Origin: Pseudanabaena sp.
GTDB taxonomy: Bacteria; Cyanobacteriota; Cyanobacteriia; Pseudanabaenales; Pseudanabaenaceae
NCBI GenBank assembly: GCA_003249035.1
Contig: QBMK01000001.1
Coordinates: forward strand, 1 to 64,000
Direction: 5' to 3'
DNA length: 64,000 nt
Part shown: one piece after another, positions 11,107-18,327 of the stretch
Layout: every line of letters starts with the position of its first letter
How positions within the stretch are numbered: position 1 is the stretch's first letter
The notes under the pieces: generated by a model
Told to the model about the DNA's origin: nothing
The model's database searches: none
What the model saw: only the letters and a program-made list of their open reading frames with translations
Translations under genes and position numbers: made by a program

Positions 11107-11141
11107 GGTGTAATTATGTCGCTTCGCGTCGCAATTACACC
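11107..11141. other. Hairpin between rpsE and rplO
   Basis: A 9-bp outer stem GGTGTAATT/AATTACACC encloses a GC-rich inner part containing CGCTTCGCG. It lies 9 nt after the rpsE stop. There is no T-run, so it is an intra-operon structure rather than a classical terminator. Its loop region resembles those of other intergenic hairpins in this window. Confidence 0.55.
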
Positions 11142-11162
11142 GATGATAAACTAGGAAAAACT

Positions 11163-11606
11163 ATGAGAATTGACGATCTTCAGCCCCAAGAAGGCTCTCA
11201 GCACCGCAAGCGTCGTATAGGACGTGGTATTGCCGCAGGGCAAGGTGCTAGCGGTGGTTTCGGTATGCGTGGTCAAAAATCTCGTTCAGGTCGCCCCACC
11301 AGACCTGGTTTTGAAGGTGGACAAATCCCCCTTTACAGACGAGTACCCAAACTTAAGCATTTTACAATTGTTAATCCTAAGCATTTTACAATTGTTAATC
11401 TCGATCAATTAAGCGGATTACCTAAAGGCACTGTAGTAACTCTTGAGTCCTTAATGGATGCAGGAATAGTTACTCAAAATGATGGACTATTGCGCATATT
11501 AGGAAGAGGCGACGTAAATGTTGCACTTACTGTACGCGCTCATTCCACTACTGCATCTGCTAAGAGCAAAATCGAAGCGGCTGGCGGCACTGTAGAAGCT
11601 GCCTAG
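11163..11606 (+). CDS. rplO: 50S ribosomal protein L15
   Basis: A 147-residue L15, a late-assembly 23S rRNA-binding protein. The glycine/arginine-rich N-terminal arm ([27 protein letters not shown]) and [20 protein letters not shown] are diagnostic. Residues about 65-80 contain KHFTIVN twice, encoded by a 23-nt sequence repeated exactly with a 24-nt period (11354-11376 and 11378-11400). The two KHF/KHY-like stretches are normal in L15; their identity at DNA level is unusual. Confidence 0.96.
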   Translation: MRIDDLQPQEGSQHRKRRIGRGIAAGQGASGGFGMRGQKSRSGRPTRPGFEGGQIPLYRRVPKLKHFTIVNPKHFTIVNLDQLSGLPKGTVVTLESLMDAGIVTQNDGLLRILGRGDVNVALTVRAHSTTASAKSKIEAAGGTVEAA

Positions 11607-11611
11607 TCATA

Positions 11612-11663
11612 AAGAGAATATGTGGCGGAGCGCTGCTAGGCGTTTCGCCACATATTCTCTTTT
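11612..11663. terminator. Long hairpin after rplO
   Basis: A perfect 17-bp stem (11612-11628 with 11647-11663) follows the rplO stop by 5 nt and is followed by TGTTGTTTT. It could attenuate or terminate transcription between the ribosomal genes and secY. A second GC-rich hairpin follows at 11728-11754 (GTTAGG...CCTAAC with a GGCGC/GCGCC core), so the 179 nt gap before secY holds two structures. Confidence 0.6.
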
Positions 11664-11785
11664 GTTGTTTTAGAAGAACCTCGCGTTACGCTTTTCTCTA
11701 TGCAACTACAATATTTAAATATCTTAAGTTAGGCGGCGCGATGCGCCACCTAACCCATAATCACTAGCTTGAGGTAAGTTTAGTT

Positions 11786-13126
11786 ATGGTTGTCAGTAAG
11801 GGAAAGAACCCAACAGCGCAAGAAACTTTTATGCAAATGGCTCAAGCCGCAGGGCTAAGAGGACGTTTGCTAGTTACTGTTGGTGTTTTGATATTAGTTA
11901 GACTTGGCATTTATTTGCCATTACCAGGAGTCGATCGACTCCGATTTACGGAAATTGTCAAAAATAATGCCGTAGTTAACTTCTTAGATATTTTCTCTGG
12001 TGGTGGCTTGTCACTATTGGGTATTTTCGCCCTAGGCATTTTGCCCTTTATTAATGCCTCGATCATCATGCAATTGATGACTTCGGCACTGCCATCCTTA
12101 GAAAATCTTCAAAAAAATGAAGGTGAAGCAGGACGCAGAAAAATTTCCCAATACACTCGCTATGTTGCCTTTGTTTGGGGTGTAATCCAAAGTTGGGGTC
12201 TGGCTGTTTGGGTACAGAACGCAGGCGTGTTATCGGATGCCAGCGCTAATTGGATCACCATTGGCGATGGTCGTGTGATTTTCTCCAGCTTCATTTTTCA
12301 GTCAACAGTGGCACTTGCGGCCGGTTCAATGTTTGTGATGTGGGCTGGAGAACTAATTACCGAGAAAGGGGTTGGGAATGGTGCATCTTTGCTGATTTTT
12401 ATTAGCATTGTTGCAAACTTGCCGACATCTCTAGGTGCCACCATAGCTCTTGCGCAAAAAGATAGCTCACGAGTTGCTGGAGTAATCTTGCTGCTTGTAG
12501 TATTTTTAGTAATGATTGTTGGCATTGTCTTCGTTCAAGAAGGAACGCGGCGAATTCCGATTATTTCAGCACGCCGGCAAGTCGGTCGTAAGCTCTATCG
12601 CGAACAAGCTTCTTATTTGCCTTTGCGCTTAAATCAGGGTGGGGTTATGCCAATCATTTTCGCTTCATCGGTGATGATTTTACCTGCCTATCTAAGCCAG
12701 AGTATCAATAATGAGGTGTTTGTGGCGATCGCTACTTGGATTTCACCTAGTGGCCCTGGTCATATTCCAGTGTATATGTTGCTGATTTTAGGATTTAGCT
12801 TCTTTTATTCGACTCTAGTTCTCAATCCTGTGGAACTATCGCAGAACCTGAAGAAGATGGGAAGCAGCATTCCCACAGTAAGACCTGGCACAGCAACTTC
12901 GGACTATATCAGTCGTATTCTTAACCGCTTGACCTTACTTGGCTCGGTCTTCTTGTGTGGCATTGCGATTATCCCTAGTGCTCTCGAGAAAGCCACTGGC
13001 GTATCGACTTTTAGCGGCATTGGTGCAACTTCGTTACTGATTTTGGTTGGTGTCGCGATTGAAACTTCGAAACAGATCCAAACCTATGTGATCTCTCAAC
13101 GTTATGAAGGTATGGTGAAACAATAA
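11786..13126 (+). CDS. secY: Preprotein translocase subunit SecY
   Basis: A 446-residue, ten-helix SecY, the core channel for protein export and membrane insertion at the plasma and thylakoid membranes. AAGLRGRLLVTVGVLILVRLG begins helix 1. Helix 2 includes GGGLSLLGIFALGILPFINA, followed by the Q.(L/M)TSALP plug region. The cytosolic loops carry EGTRRIPI and NPVELSQNLKKMG. GAGGTAAG precedes the ATG. The stop overlaps the adk start by one nucleotide (TAATG). Confidence 0.97.
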   Translation: MVVSKGKNPTAQETFMQMAQAAGLRGRLLVTVGVLILVRLGIYLPLPGVDRLRFTEIVKNNAVVNFLDIFSGGGLSLLGIFALGILPFINASIIMQLMTSALPSLENLQKNEGEAGRRKISQYTRYVAFVWGVIQSWGLAVWVQNAGVLSDASANWITIGDGRVIFSSFIFQSTVALAAGSMFVMWAGELITEKGVGNGASLLIFISIVANLPTSLGATIALAQKDSSRVAGVILLLVVFLVMIVGIVFVQEGTRRIPIISARRQVGRKLYREQASYLPLRLNQGGVMPIIFASSVMILPAYLSQSINNEVFVAIATWISPSGPGHIPVYMLLILGFSFFYSTLVLNPVELSQNLKKMGSSIPTVRPGTATSDYISRILNRLTLLGSVFLCGIAIIPSALEKATGVSTFSGIGATSLLILVGVAIETSKQIQTYVISQRYEGMVKQ

Positions 13127-13683
13127 TGCCTAGAGTAATTTTGATGGGGCCACCAGGAGCTGGCAAAGGCACTCAAGGCGAAATCTTGGCTGAATCTTGG
13201 CAAGTACCAAGGATTGCTCCAGGTGATATTTTTCGCGCTGAAATTAAGCAGGGTACTGAGTTAGGGCTAAAAGTTAAGTCTTTCAGTGATTCGGGGACAT
13301 TGGTTCCCGATGCTGTCGTGATTGAGGTAATTGAGGCACGATTGAGACAGCCTGATACTCAAGTTGGTTGGATTCTTGATGGATTTCCTCGCACTGTAGC
13401 TCAAGCTGAGGCTCTAGATACTTTATTAGCAGAGATCAATCAGCCCTATGACTCAGTTGTAAATCTCGATGTACCCGATCAGTTCTTAATTGATCGCTTA
13501 CTAGCAAGAGCGGTCGATCAAGGGCGTGCTGATGACACTGAGGAGGTTATCAAAAATCGGCTGCAAGAGTACAATGCCAAAACCAGGCCTTTGCTAGAAT
13601 TTTATGGAAAGAAGGTTACACAAATTGATGGCACACCGTCGATGCCAGAAGTAACTGAGACAATCAAAAAATTCTTTGCATAG
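13126..13683 (+). CDS. adk: Adenylate kinase
   Basis: A 185-residue adenylate kinase catalysing ATP + AMP to 2 ADP. The P-loop is GPPGAGKGTQ at residues 8-17. The AMP-binding DGFPRTVAQA and the LID-side arginines follow. The LID is the short form, with no zinc-binding insertion (LLARAVDQGRADDTEEVIKNRL), which explains the length. Translationally coupled to secY. Confidence 0.96.
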   Translation: MPRVILMGPPGAGKGTQGEILAESWQVPRIAPGDIFRAEIKQGTELGLKVKSFSDSGTLVPDAVVIEVIEARLRQPDTQVGWILDGFPRTVAQAEALDTLLAEINQPYDSVVNLDVPDQFLIDRLLARAVDQGRADDTEEVIKNRLQEYNAKTRPLLEFYGKKVTQIDGTPSMPEVTETIKKFFA

Positions 13684-13688
13684 ATGAG

Positions 13689-13725
13689 TAAATATTTGAT
13701 TAAGCAGCACTTAATCAAATATTTA
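13689..13725. other. Hairpin between adk and infA
   Basis: A perfect 16-bp AT-rich inverted repeat (loop CAGCA) begins 5 nt after the adk stop. No T-run follows. It resembles the other perfect hairpins after genes in this window and may mark an mRNA 3' end or processing site upstream of infA. Confidence 0.6.
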
Positions 13726-13762
13726 AATACAGAGAAATCATACTAAATTTGGGAGAGTTTGT

Positions 13763-14002
13763 TTGTCAAAAGAAGATTCTATTGAAATGGAAGGGACGGT
13801 AACTGAGTCACTTCCTAATGCTATGTTTCGGGTTACCCTCGATAATGGCTTTAATGTACTTGCTCACATTTCGGGCAAGATCCGTCGGAACTATATCAAA
13901 ATTTTGCCAGGCGATCGCGTTAAGGTGGAACTAACGCCCTATGACCTTACAAAAGGACGTATTACCTACCGCCTCAAAAATCAAGGCGGCGGCAAGAAAT
14001 AA
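13763..14002 (+). CDS. infA: Translation initiation factor IF-1
   Basis: A 79-residue OB-fold IF-1 that binds the 30S A site during initiation. [19 protein letters not shown] and [15 protein letters not shown] are near-invariant in the family. The start is TTG at 13763, preceded by GGGAGAG. No ATG or GTG would give the expected [12 protein letters not shown]-terminus, so the rare start codon is real and may limit expression. Confidence 0.95.
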   Translation: MSKEDSIEMEGTVTESLPNAMFRVTLDNGFNVLAHISGKIRRNYIKILPGDRVKVELTPYDLTKGRITYRLKNQGGGKK

Positions 14003-14008
14003 AAAAAC

Positions 14009-14049
14009 AAAAAGGAGGCAACTTTATTAGGTAAAGTTGCCTCCTTTTT
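14009..14049 (+). terminator. Strong terminator after infA
   Basis: An 18-bp perfect stem (14009-14026 with 14032-14049, loop TTAGG) starts 7 nt after the infA stop and ends in a run of T. It closes the S10-spc operon at infA, so rpmJ, rpsM, rpsK, rpoA and rplQ, which often follow infA, must lie elsewhere. Confidence 0.85.
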
Positions 14050-14086
14050 TATGGAAATGAGTATGCTTTTTGTCTAGGATTAAATC

Positions 14087-14193
14087 TAATACCAATTCGC
14101 GAAAGTGTGACAACACTTTTATGAATTAAAAACCAAACCCAATAAGGGTTTTGAAAACTAAAAATGGCTACGCCATTTTTAGTTTTGGTATAA
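14087..14193 (-). repeat. MITE-like interspersed repeat, copy 1
   Basis: A roughly 107-bp element with ends TAATACCAA and TTTGGTATAA. Read on the minus strand it has a hairpin around AAAATGGC/GCCATTTT, a short AACCC...GGGTTTGGTTTT segment and a hairpin of the AAAAGTGT...ACACTTTT type. Other copies are at 18162, 19546, 29890 and 50697, with a fragment at 61066. This is the only notable content of the infA to 14302 interval. Confidence 0.75.
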
Positions 14194-14301
14194 CACAAAA
14201 ACACAAGGTAAAGACGACAGATGATTACTTCAAAAATGCACGTAAAAACAAGACTAATCTAACGTCAGTTCGGTTTAAGATTGCTTTTTATCTATGCTTT
14301 T

Positions 14302-14637
14302 TTAAACACTGCCTATACTTAGGGGCACCCAATCGCCATTGCTGGTTAATCCTAAAAACATGGACTCTTGCGATCGAATCGATTTACCTGTGAGGGCGCA
14401 AGACTCATTTCTTTGAGCTGTAGCTGTGACACTAGCTCTAATTTGTTCTGGGGAGATCCGCTTTTGTGTCGATGACGGTTGCCTCTGATCGATGTAATCC
14501 CACAAGACCAATCGGATAAGAGCCTGATAGCCTTGCCCTCCAGCTAATTCCTTGAGCTTTTCCTTCAATTCGCGCTCAAGACGAATACTGGTAACTTCCA
14601 TCTCGGTGGTCGCAGGCATTTGGTGTAGTGTCTGCAT
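14302..14637 (-). CDS. Small ribbon-helix-helix-like regulator
   Basis: A 111-residue protein whose segment MEVTSIRLERELKEKLKELAG (about residues 13-33) looks like a CopG/Arc-type ribbon-helix-helix module (one strand and two helices), followed by QALIRLVLWDYIDQR. The C-terminal half (CALTGKSIRSQESMFLGLTS) is not recognised. It probably binds DNA. Upstream of the start, TACTACAAGTGTAGTATGA at 14683-14701 contains the inverted repeat TACTACA...TGTAGTA, a possible operator. No toxin partner is next to it. Confidence 0.6.
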   Translation of the reverse strand: MQTLHQMPATTEMEVTSIRLERELKEKLKELAGGQGYQALIRLVLWDYIDQRQPSSTQKRISPEQIRASVTATAQRNESCALTGKSIRSQESMFLGLTSNGDWVPLSIGSV

Positions 14638-14682
14638 AAATATTTCTCCTAGTTAATTTACAAAGTTTGATATCTATGTTTA

Positions 14683-14699
14683 TACTACAAGTGTAGTAT
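14683..14699. promoter_or_regulatory. Inverted repeat upstream of the RHH-like gene
   Basis: ATACTACA and TGTAGTAT form an inverted repeat about 45-60 nt upstream of the RHH-like start and 30 nt upstream of the divergent gene at 14730. Its placement fits an operator for an autoregulated RHH protein. This is inference from position and symmetry only. Confidence 0.35.
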
Positions 14700-14729
14700 G
14701 ACTATCCAAAAAATTCCAAGTACATTCCC

Positions 14730-15017
14730 ATGAAATTCTATTCGCCCATCGGTCAGCATCAGATCGGATATCCCCAAGTTTGGCAAAGAGCCAATTGCTT
14801 GGCAGTGTCTAGATTTGTCGCGACCATTTTGGGCAGAGATATTGAGCTTTATGGCGATGTTTTTGGCGATCGCGAAAATTTAGTATCTCCTGCACATCCA
14901 GCAAAACAAGACTTGCGGATAGATACTTTCAACAGTATTAGCAGCTTTAATGCATTTATTAATCCAGAGACATACCCACTAAGCGGGAGGTACAGGCACA
15001 TTGCTGTACCCACATAA
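14730..15017 (+). CDS. Hypothetical protein
   Basis: A 95-residue open frame beginning MKFYSPIGQHQIGYPQVWQ, with DIELYGDVFGDRENL in the middle. I do not recognise the family. It has no membrane segment and no cysteine cluster. It is divergent from the RHH-like gene across the inverted repeat at 14683 and is followed by a terminator at 15038. Its last codons overlap a short hairpin (GGTACAG/CTGTACC). It may be a real small gene, but coding status is uncertain. Confidence 0.4.
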   Translation: MKFYSPIGQHQIGYPQVWQRANCLAVSRFVATILGRDIELYGDVFGDRENLVSPAHPAKQDLRIDTFNSISSFNAFINPETYPLSGRYRHIAVPT

Positions 15018-15037
15018 ATAGACATTTAGTCTTTTGC

Positions 15038-15077
15038 CCCCCGCTTTCAAAATCAAGAAAGCGGGGGTATTTTTTTT
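15038..15077 (+). terminator. Terminator upstream of the HNH gene
   Basis: A 10-bp GC-rich stem CCCCCGCTTT/AAAGCGGGGG followed by TATTTTTTTT. It ends transcription from the small gene at 14730. It also argues against the upstream TTG (15034) as the HNH start, because that start would put the terminator inside the coding region. Confidence 0.8.
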
Positions 15078-15096
15078 GAATCGTGAGGAGAATCCA

Positions 15097-15630
15097 GTGC
15101 AATCTATAAACCAATATGAACCAGAAGCATTGAGGCAATCGGTAGTTGTGTTTTCGCAAAACTATTTGCCAGTTAGCCGTATCAATATTAAGCGTGCGAT
15201 CACGCTGCTAGTCACAGGTCGCGCCGAACCATTAGAACTAATAAGTCAGCAAACTTGGCAAATTATTTCTCCCAGACTCGTTCTGCAAGTGCCAGAATAT
15301 ATCCGTCTGACGCTGACGAAATCAGAACGTTTTTGGCGAGTTCCACCCGTTGCACGTAGAGAAATTTTGCGCCGTGATAATCATACTTGCCAATATTGCG
15401 GCAGTACCAAACATCTGACGATCGATCACGTCATTCCCCGCGCTAAGGGCGGACTAAGTACATGGGGAAACGTCGTCATTGCTTGCGAAATCTGCAATCA
15501 AAAGAAGGGAAATCGTACGCCGATGGAAGCAAATATGACTTTGCGGACTAAGCCCAAAGCTCCTATGCATCCCACCGTTGCTTTCGCGGAATTGTTCTGG
15601 CGATCGCAACAAGAAATAAACAGCGGATAG
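15097..15630 (+). CDS. HNH endonuclease family protein
   Basis: About 177 residues. The HNH module is RRDNHTCQYCGSTKHLTIDH, then VIPRAKGG, then NVVIACEICNQKKGNRTP. It has two CxxC zinc knuckles and the catalytic His of the IDHVIP strand. The N-terminal half (NYLPVSRINIKRAITLLVTGRAEPLE) matches the domain usually in front of HNH in the widespread cyanobacterial HNH proteins, whose cellular role is poorly defined. The GTG at 15097 with GAGGAG six nt upstream is preferred over the longer TTG start. Confidence 0.8.
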   Translation: MQSINQYEPEALRQSVVVFSQNYLPVSRINIKRAITLLVTGRAEPLELISQQTWQIISPRLVLQVPEYIRLTLTKSERFWRVPPVARREILRRDNHTCQYCGSTKHLTIDHVIPRAKGGLSTWGNVVIACEICNQKKGNRTPMEANMTLRTKPKAPMHPTVAFAELFWRSQQEINSG

Positions 15631-15641
15631 CAATCCATATA

Positions 15642-15678
15642 GCGATTTTCAAGATGTCTTAGACATCCTGAAAATCGC
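15642..15678. other. Inverted repeat after the HNH gene
   Basis: GCGATTTTCAAGATGTCT pairs with AGACATCCTGAAAATCGC, with one mismatch and almost no loop. The leading CCATATAGCGATTTTCAAGA (15636-15655) recurs exactly near 29992-30011, so this is part of a dispersed repeat. There is no T-run, so terminator function is uncertain. Confidence 0.5.
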
Positions 15679-15707
15679 CCCCTATTCAATCTGGAGAATC
15701 AATCACA

Positions 15708-16100
15708 ATGTTGAAACTCACTTACACTGATGCTGGATTGTATTTAGAGAAATTAGATATCTCCCTAGAGGAGTTTGTCTCAAATCGGGGTTTGCTCAGC
15801 TTGCGTTCTGGATTACCAATCCATATCGAATCCAGTCGAGCAGCCTTTCTTTTAACTGCTGATGTTGTTGATTTGTTGTTATTAAAGTCGGTAATGTCCG
15901 ATCAGCTTTCTAACAAGTTAAGTGTGGATAGAGTTGACGATCGCTATGTTGAAGTTTGCTTTAGCAGTACTTGGATTTCTAGCGATCTTGGTGCCGAAGA
16001 AGGAACTCTTGTGACCGCATTAGGCGATCGCGTAGAGACCTATCTTCACAAGCTCTGGAAGATCAGCGAGTCAGCTTTGGCATTCTCGAATATTAGATAA
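15708..16100 (+). CDS. alr0857-like conserved cyanobacterial protein
   Basis: A 130-residue protein beginning MLKLTYTDAGLYLEKLDISLEEF. It resembles the cyanobacterial alr0857 family (MLKLTYTE..., central LRVGQ/LRSGLPIHIESS, and a TWISSD segment). Function is unknown for the family. No membrane segment or signal peptide is seen. The stop codon lies inside the 17-bp hairpin at 16091-16127. Confidence 0.6.
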   Translation: MLKLTYTDAGLYLEKLDISLEEFVSNRGLLSLRSGLPIHIESSRAAFLLTADVVDLLLLKSVMSDQLSNKLSVDRVDDRYVEVCFSSTWISSDLGAEEGTLVTALGDRVETYLHKLWKISESALAFSNIR

Positions 16101-16127
16101 ACAGCGCAAAGCGCTGTTTATCTAATA
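16091..16127. terminator. Perfect hairpin at the end of the alr0857-like gene
   Basis: A 17-bp perfect stem TATTAGATAAACAGCGC/GCGCTGTTTATCTAATA with loop AAA. It contains the stop codon of the upstream gene. T-tracts are absent. It is one of the family of perfect stem-loops seen after genes in this window. Confidence 0.6.
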
Positions 16128-16732
16128 TGTACAGAAATTTACGATAGGGAGTAAATTAAATTGGAGTGAGTCTGGAAGGTATTCAGAACAATAATTTATA
16201 AAAGAAGAAAACTGTAGTGTTTCGGACTTTTTAAACAGCAAATAAAAGTCATAGTCTCTATGAGAATACCCGCTCTAACCTTGCAGTTTTGTCAGATTTT
16301 TTGTACGGCAAATCTGGAGCGTCACTCTGTTGTCTAGTGAATGTTTTGGGTCTTGTTTGTAAATTGGAAAGATACTTGTACAATTGCCTTAAGAAATAGT
16401 CAAATCTTAATGAAAGTTAGTTTAAAAGTAGTTATCTGAGTTCAAATTAAAATATTTAGTCTAGAAGACAAGTCAAATCTTATAGGCATTTATTTCGTGA
16501 TTCTAGATATTTACTAAAATGCAATGGCATTATTAAATGCATTCTGACAAATCTGACTTAAAATACAAAAAATATGTTTATATATTGGCTAATATTTTGT
16601 CCAATATGTTTGAAAATGTACGAGAATTGAGATAGTAATTCTATGTGGATTAAAATCCAAAGATTTGCAAATTTCCTCCTACTTTTAGAGAGAAATTCTC
16701 AATTTTGAAATCTTGAAATTTCTGATAATCAT
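16128..16732. other. Long AT-rich leader upstream of cyAbrB1
   Basis: About 600 nt without a convincing gene, AT-rich and with almost no HIP1 octamer. It probably holds the promoter and a long 5' leader of the cyAbrB1 gene. I see no named riboswitch or small RNA. Confidence 0.4.
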
Positions 16733-17125
16733 ATGACAGACAATGTAACTTATCCTTTAACAGGAAAGGCGCTTCTTCAAAAAGCAAAAGAGCTAAATAA
16801 CTTGCCAAAGCGCGAGCAAGCTAAGAAATGCGGGTACTTCACTCGTGGAAAAGATGGTATAGATCGCGTTAATCTGACTGAATTTTATGAAGCAGTACTC
16901 GCTGCTAGAGGGTTTGCAATAAATCCCGAACAGAATAAAGATGGTCGCGGTCGCGAGCCAACCTTTCGGGTTAGCGTTCATAAAAATGGACAAATCGTAA
17001 TTGGTTCTACCTATACAAGATCAATGGGTTTAAATGAAGGTGATGAGTTTGAAATTAAGCTTGGTTACAAGCACATTCATCTGATCCAGTTGAGTACTGA
17101 GCAAGCAGAAGATAAGGAAGAGTAA
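16733..17125 (+). CDS. cyAbrB1-type transcriptional regulator
   Basis: A 130-residue member of the cyanobacterial AbrB family, DNA-binding regulators of carbon/nitrogen and redox genes. The N-terminal part TGKALLQKAKELNNLPKRE and the C-terminal AbrB domain GREPTFRVSVHKNGQIVIGS with GDEFEIKLGYKHIHLIQ match cyAbrB1 (Synechocystis Sll0359 type) better than cyAbrB2. In this family the AbrB fold is at the C-terminus, unlike Bacillus AbrB. It is monocistronic, with a terminator downstream. Confidence 0.85.
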   Translation: MTDNVTYPLTGKALLQKAKELNNLPKREQAKKCGYFTRGKDGIDRVNLTEFYEAVLAARGFAINPEQNKDGRGREPTFRVSVHKNGQIVIGSTYTRSMGLNEGDEFEIKLGYKHIHLIQLSTEQAEDKEE

Positions 17126-17257
17126 GCAGATATAACAACTTATATCTATTTTTGATGAGGTCAAGATTAAAAGTTAATCCTCAAGAATAAAACTTTAGTT
17201 TTTAGATGTTAAGTTTTAGGCTGAAACCATTCAAGTTACTTGACCAAAAAATTTGAG

Positions 17258-17312
17258 CGAGAAGATTAATACTACTTTATGGGGGAGTGTTTAATCTTCT
17301 CGTTGTTTTTTG
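17258..17312 (+). terminator. Terminator after cyAbrB1
   Basis: A 12-bp stem CGAGAAGATTAA/TTAATCTTCTCG (17258-17269 with 17291-17302) followed by TTGTTTTTTG. It separates cyAbrB1 from the tatD gene. Confidence 0.75.
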
Positions 17313-17356
17313 CAATTTGAGTTTCGATATGATTTTAATTTTTAGGTTTTCTTCAT

Positions 17357-18151
17357 ATGCAACTAGTAGACACACATGTACATATCAACTTTAAGGATTT
17401 TCAACCGGATCTTGAGGCTGTTCGCGATCGCTGGCTAAGTAATGGGGTAACGCGGTTAGTGCATTCTTGTGTGAGTCCTGATGAATTTACGCAAATTCAG
17501 ACGATTGCCGATCAATTTCCTGAAGTGAGTTTTGCAGTTGGTTTACATCCCCTAGACAAAAACTTAAATACGGCAGGTTGGAATCCTGAAATTGGCGATC
17601 GTATCAAGTCTCTAGCAAATAGCGATCAACGGGTAGTTGCCATTGGCGAAACGGGTTTAGATTTTTTTAAATCTGATAATAAAACTGCTCAAATTGAAGC
17701 TTTTAAGTCGCAACTCCGAACTGCGCGATCGCTAAATTTGCCTGTGATTATTCATTCTCGCGAAGCCTCGGCTGCAACCCGTGAAGTCTTGCAATGCATC
17801 AATGCAGAATCACCACAAGAGCCAGTTCGCGGAGTGATGCATTGCTGGGCTGGCAATCCTGAAGAAACACAATGGTTTATAGATTTGGGGATGTATATTA
17901 GCTTTAGTGGTGTGGTTACGTTTAAGAACGCTCATGATTTACATGAGTCCGCCAAAATTGTGCCAAACGATCGCATCTTAGTGGAGACCGATTGTCCATT
18001 TCTCGCCCCAGTCCCAAAGCGTGGCAAGCGCAACGAACCCGCCTATGTGCTGCATGTAGCCGAAAGTGTTGCTAAGTTACGAGAAGTGGAGTTAGAGACG
18101 CTAGCTTTAGAAACCACTAATAATGCTTTTAAGCTGTTTTCGCTATCCTAA
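17357..18151 (+). CDS. TatD family metal-dependent hydrolase (DNase)
   Basis: A 264-residue TIM-barrel protein of the TatD family, with 3'-5' exonuclease activity in characterised members. All metal ligands are visible: DTHVHI at residues 4-9, [10 protein letters not shown] (Glu), PVIIHSREA (His), [12 protein letters not shown] (His) and [11 protein letters not shown] (Asp). Length is normal. It is a single gene, followed by MITE-like repeat copy 2 and a terminator. Confidence 0.92.
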   Translation: MQLVDTHVHINFKDFQPDLEAVRDRWLSNGVTRLVHSCVSPDEFTQIQTIADQFPEVSFAVGLHPLDKNLNTAGWNPEIGDRIKSLANSDQRVVAIGETGLDFFKSDNKTAQIEAFKSQLRTARSLNLPVIIHSREASAATREVLQCINAESPQEPVRGVMHCWAGNPEETQWFIDLGMYISFSGVVTFKNAHDLHESAKIVPNDRILVETDCPFLAPVPKRGKRNEPAYVLHVAESVAKLREVELETLALETTNNAFKLFSLS

Positions 18152-18161
18152 AACATGCACC

Positions 18162-18268
18162 TATACCAAATCACAAAATGGCTATGCCATTTTTACGATC
18201 TTAAAACCCTTACTGGGTTTGGTTTTTAATTTACAAAAGTGTTTTCACACTTCTGTAAATTGGCATTA
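18162..18268 (+). repeat. MITE-like interspersed repeat, copy 2
   Basis: Same element as at 14087, in plus orientation: ATACCAAA end, CAAAATGGC/GCCATTTT arm, AACCCTTACTGGGTTTGG segment, then TTTACAAAAGTG/CACTTCTGTAAA hairpin and a TGGCATTA end. It lies between tatD and the cysteine desulfurase gene. Copy 3 follows that gene in the same orientation. Confidence 0.75.
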
Positions 18269-18272
18269 AAAA

Positions 18273-18303
18273 AGGCGAGGTGTTTTGCACCTCCTCTTTT
18301 TTT
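18273..18303 (+). terminator. Terminator following tatD
   Basis: The stem GAGGTG/CACCTC, with flanking AAAAAAGGC and CTCTTTTTTT partly paired, ends in a T-run. It lies immediately after repeat copy 2 and 25 nt before the cysteine desulfurase start. Confidence 0.65.
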
Positions 18304-18327
18304 GAGCGATTAAGATAAAATTGTTTT

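Noticed and set aside
11100-11160. Hairpin after rpsE read as a full operon terminator
   Set aside because: No T-run, and rplO continues the conserved operon directly; an internal processing or stability role is more likely.
14151-14393. 80-codon open frame on the plus strand
   Set aside because: It overlaps the MITE-like repeat and the antisense of the RHH-like gene, has no ribosome binding site and reads as low-complexity sequence.
15034-15096. N-terminal extension of the HNH protein from a TTG
   Set aside because: The segment covers a terminator hairpin with a T-run; the GTG at 15097 with GAGGAG is the better start.
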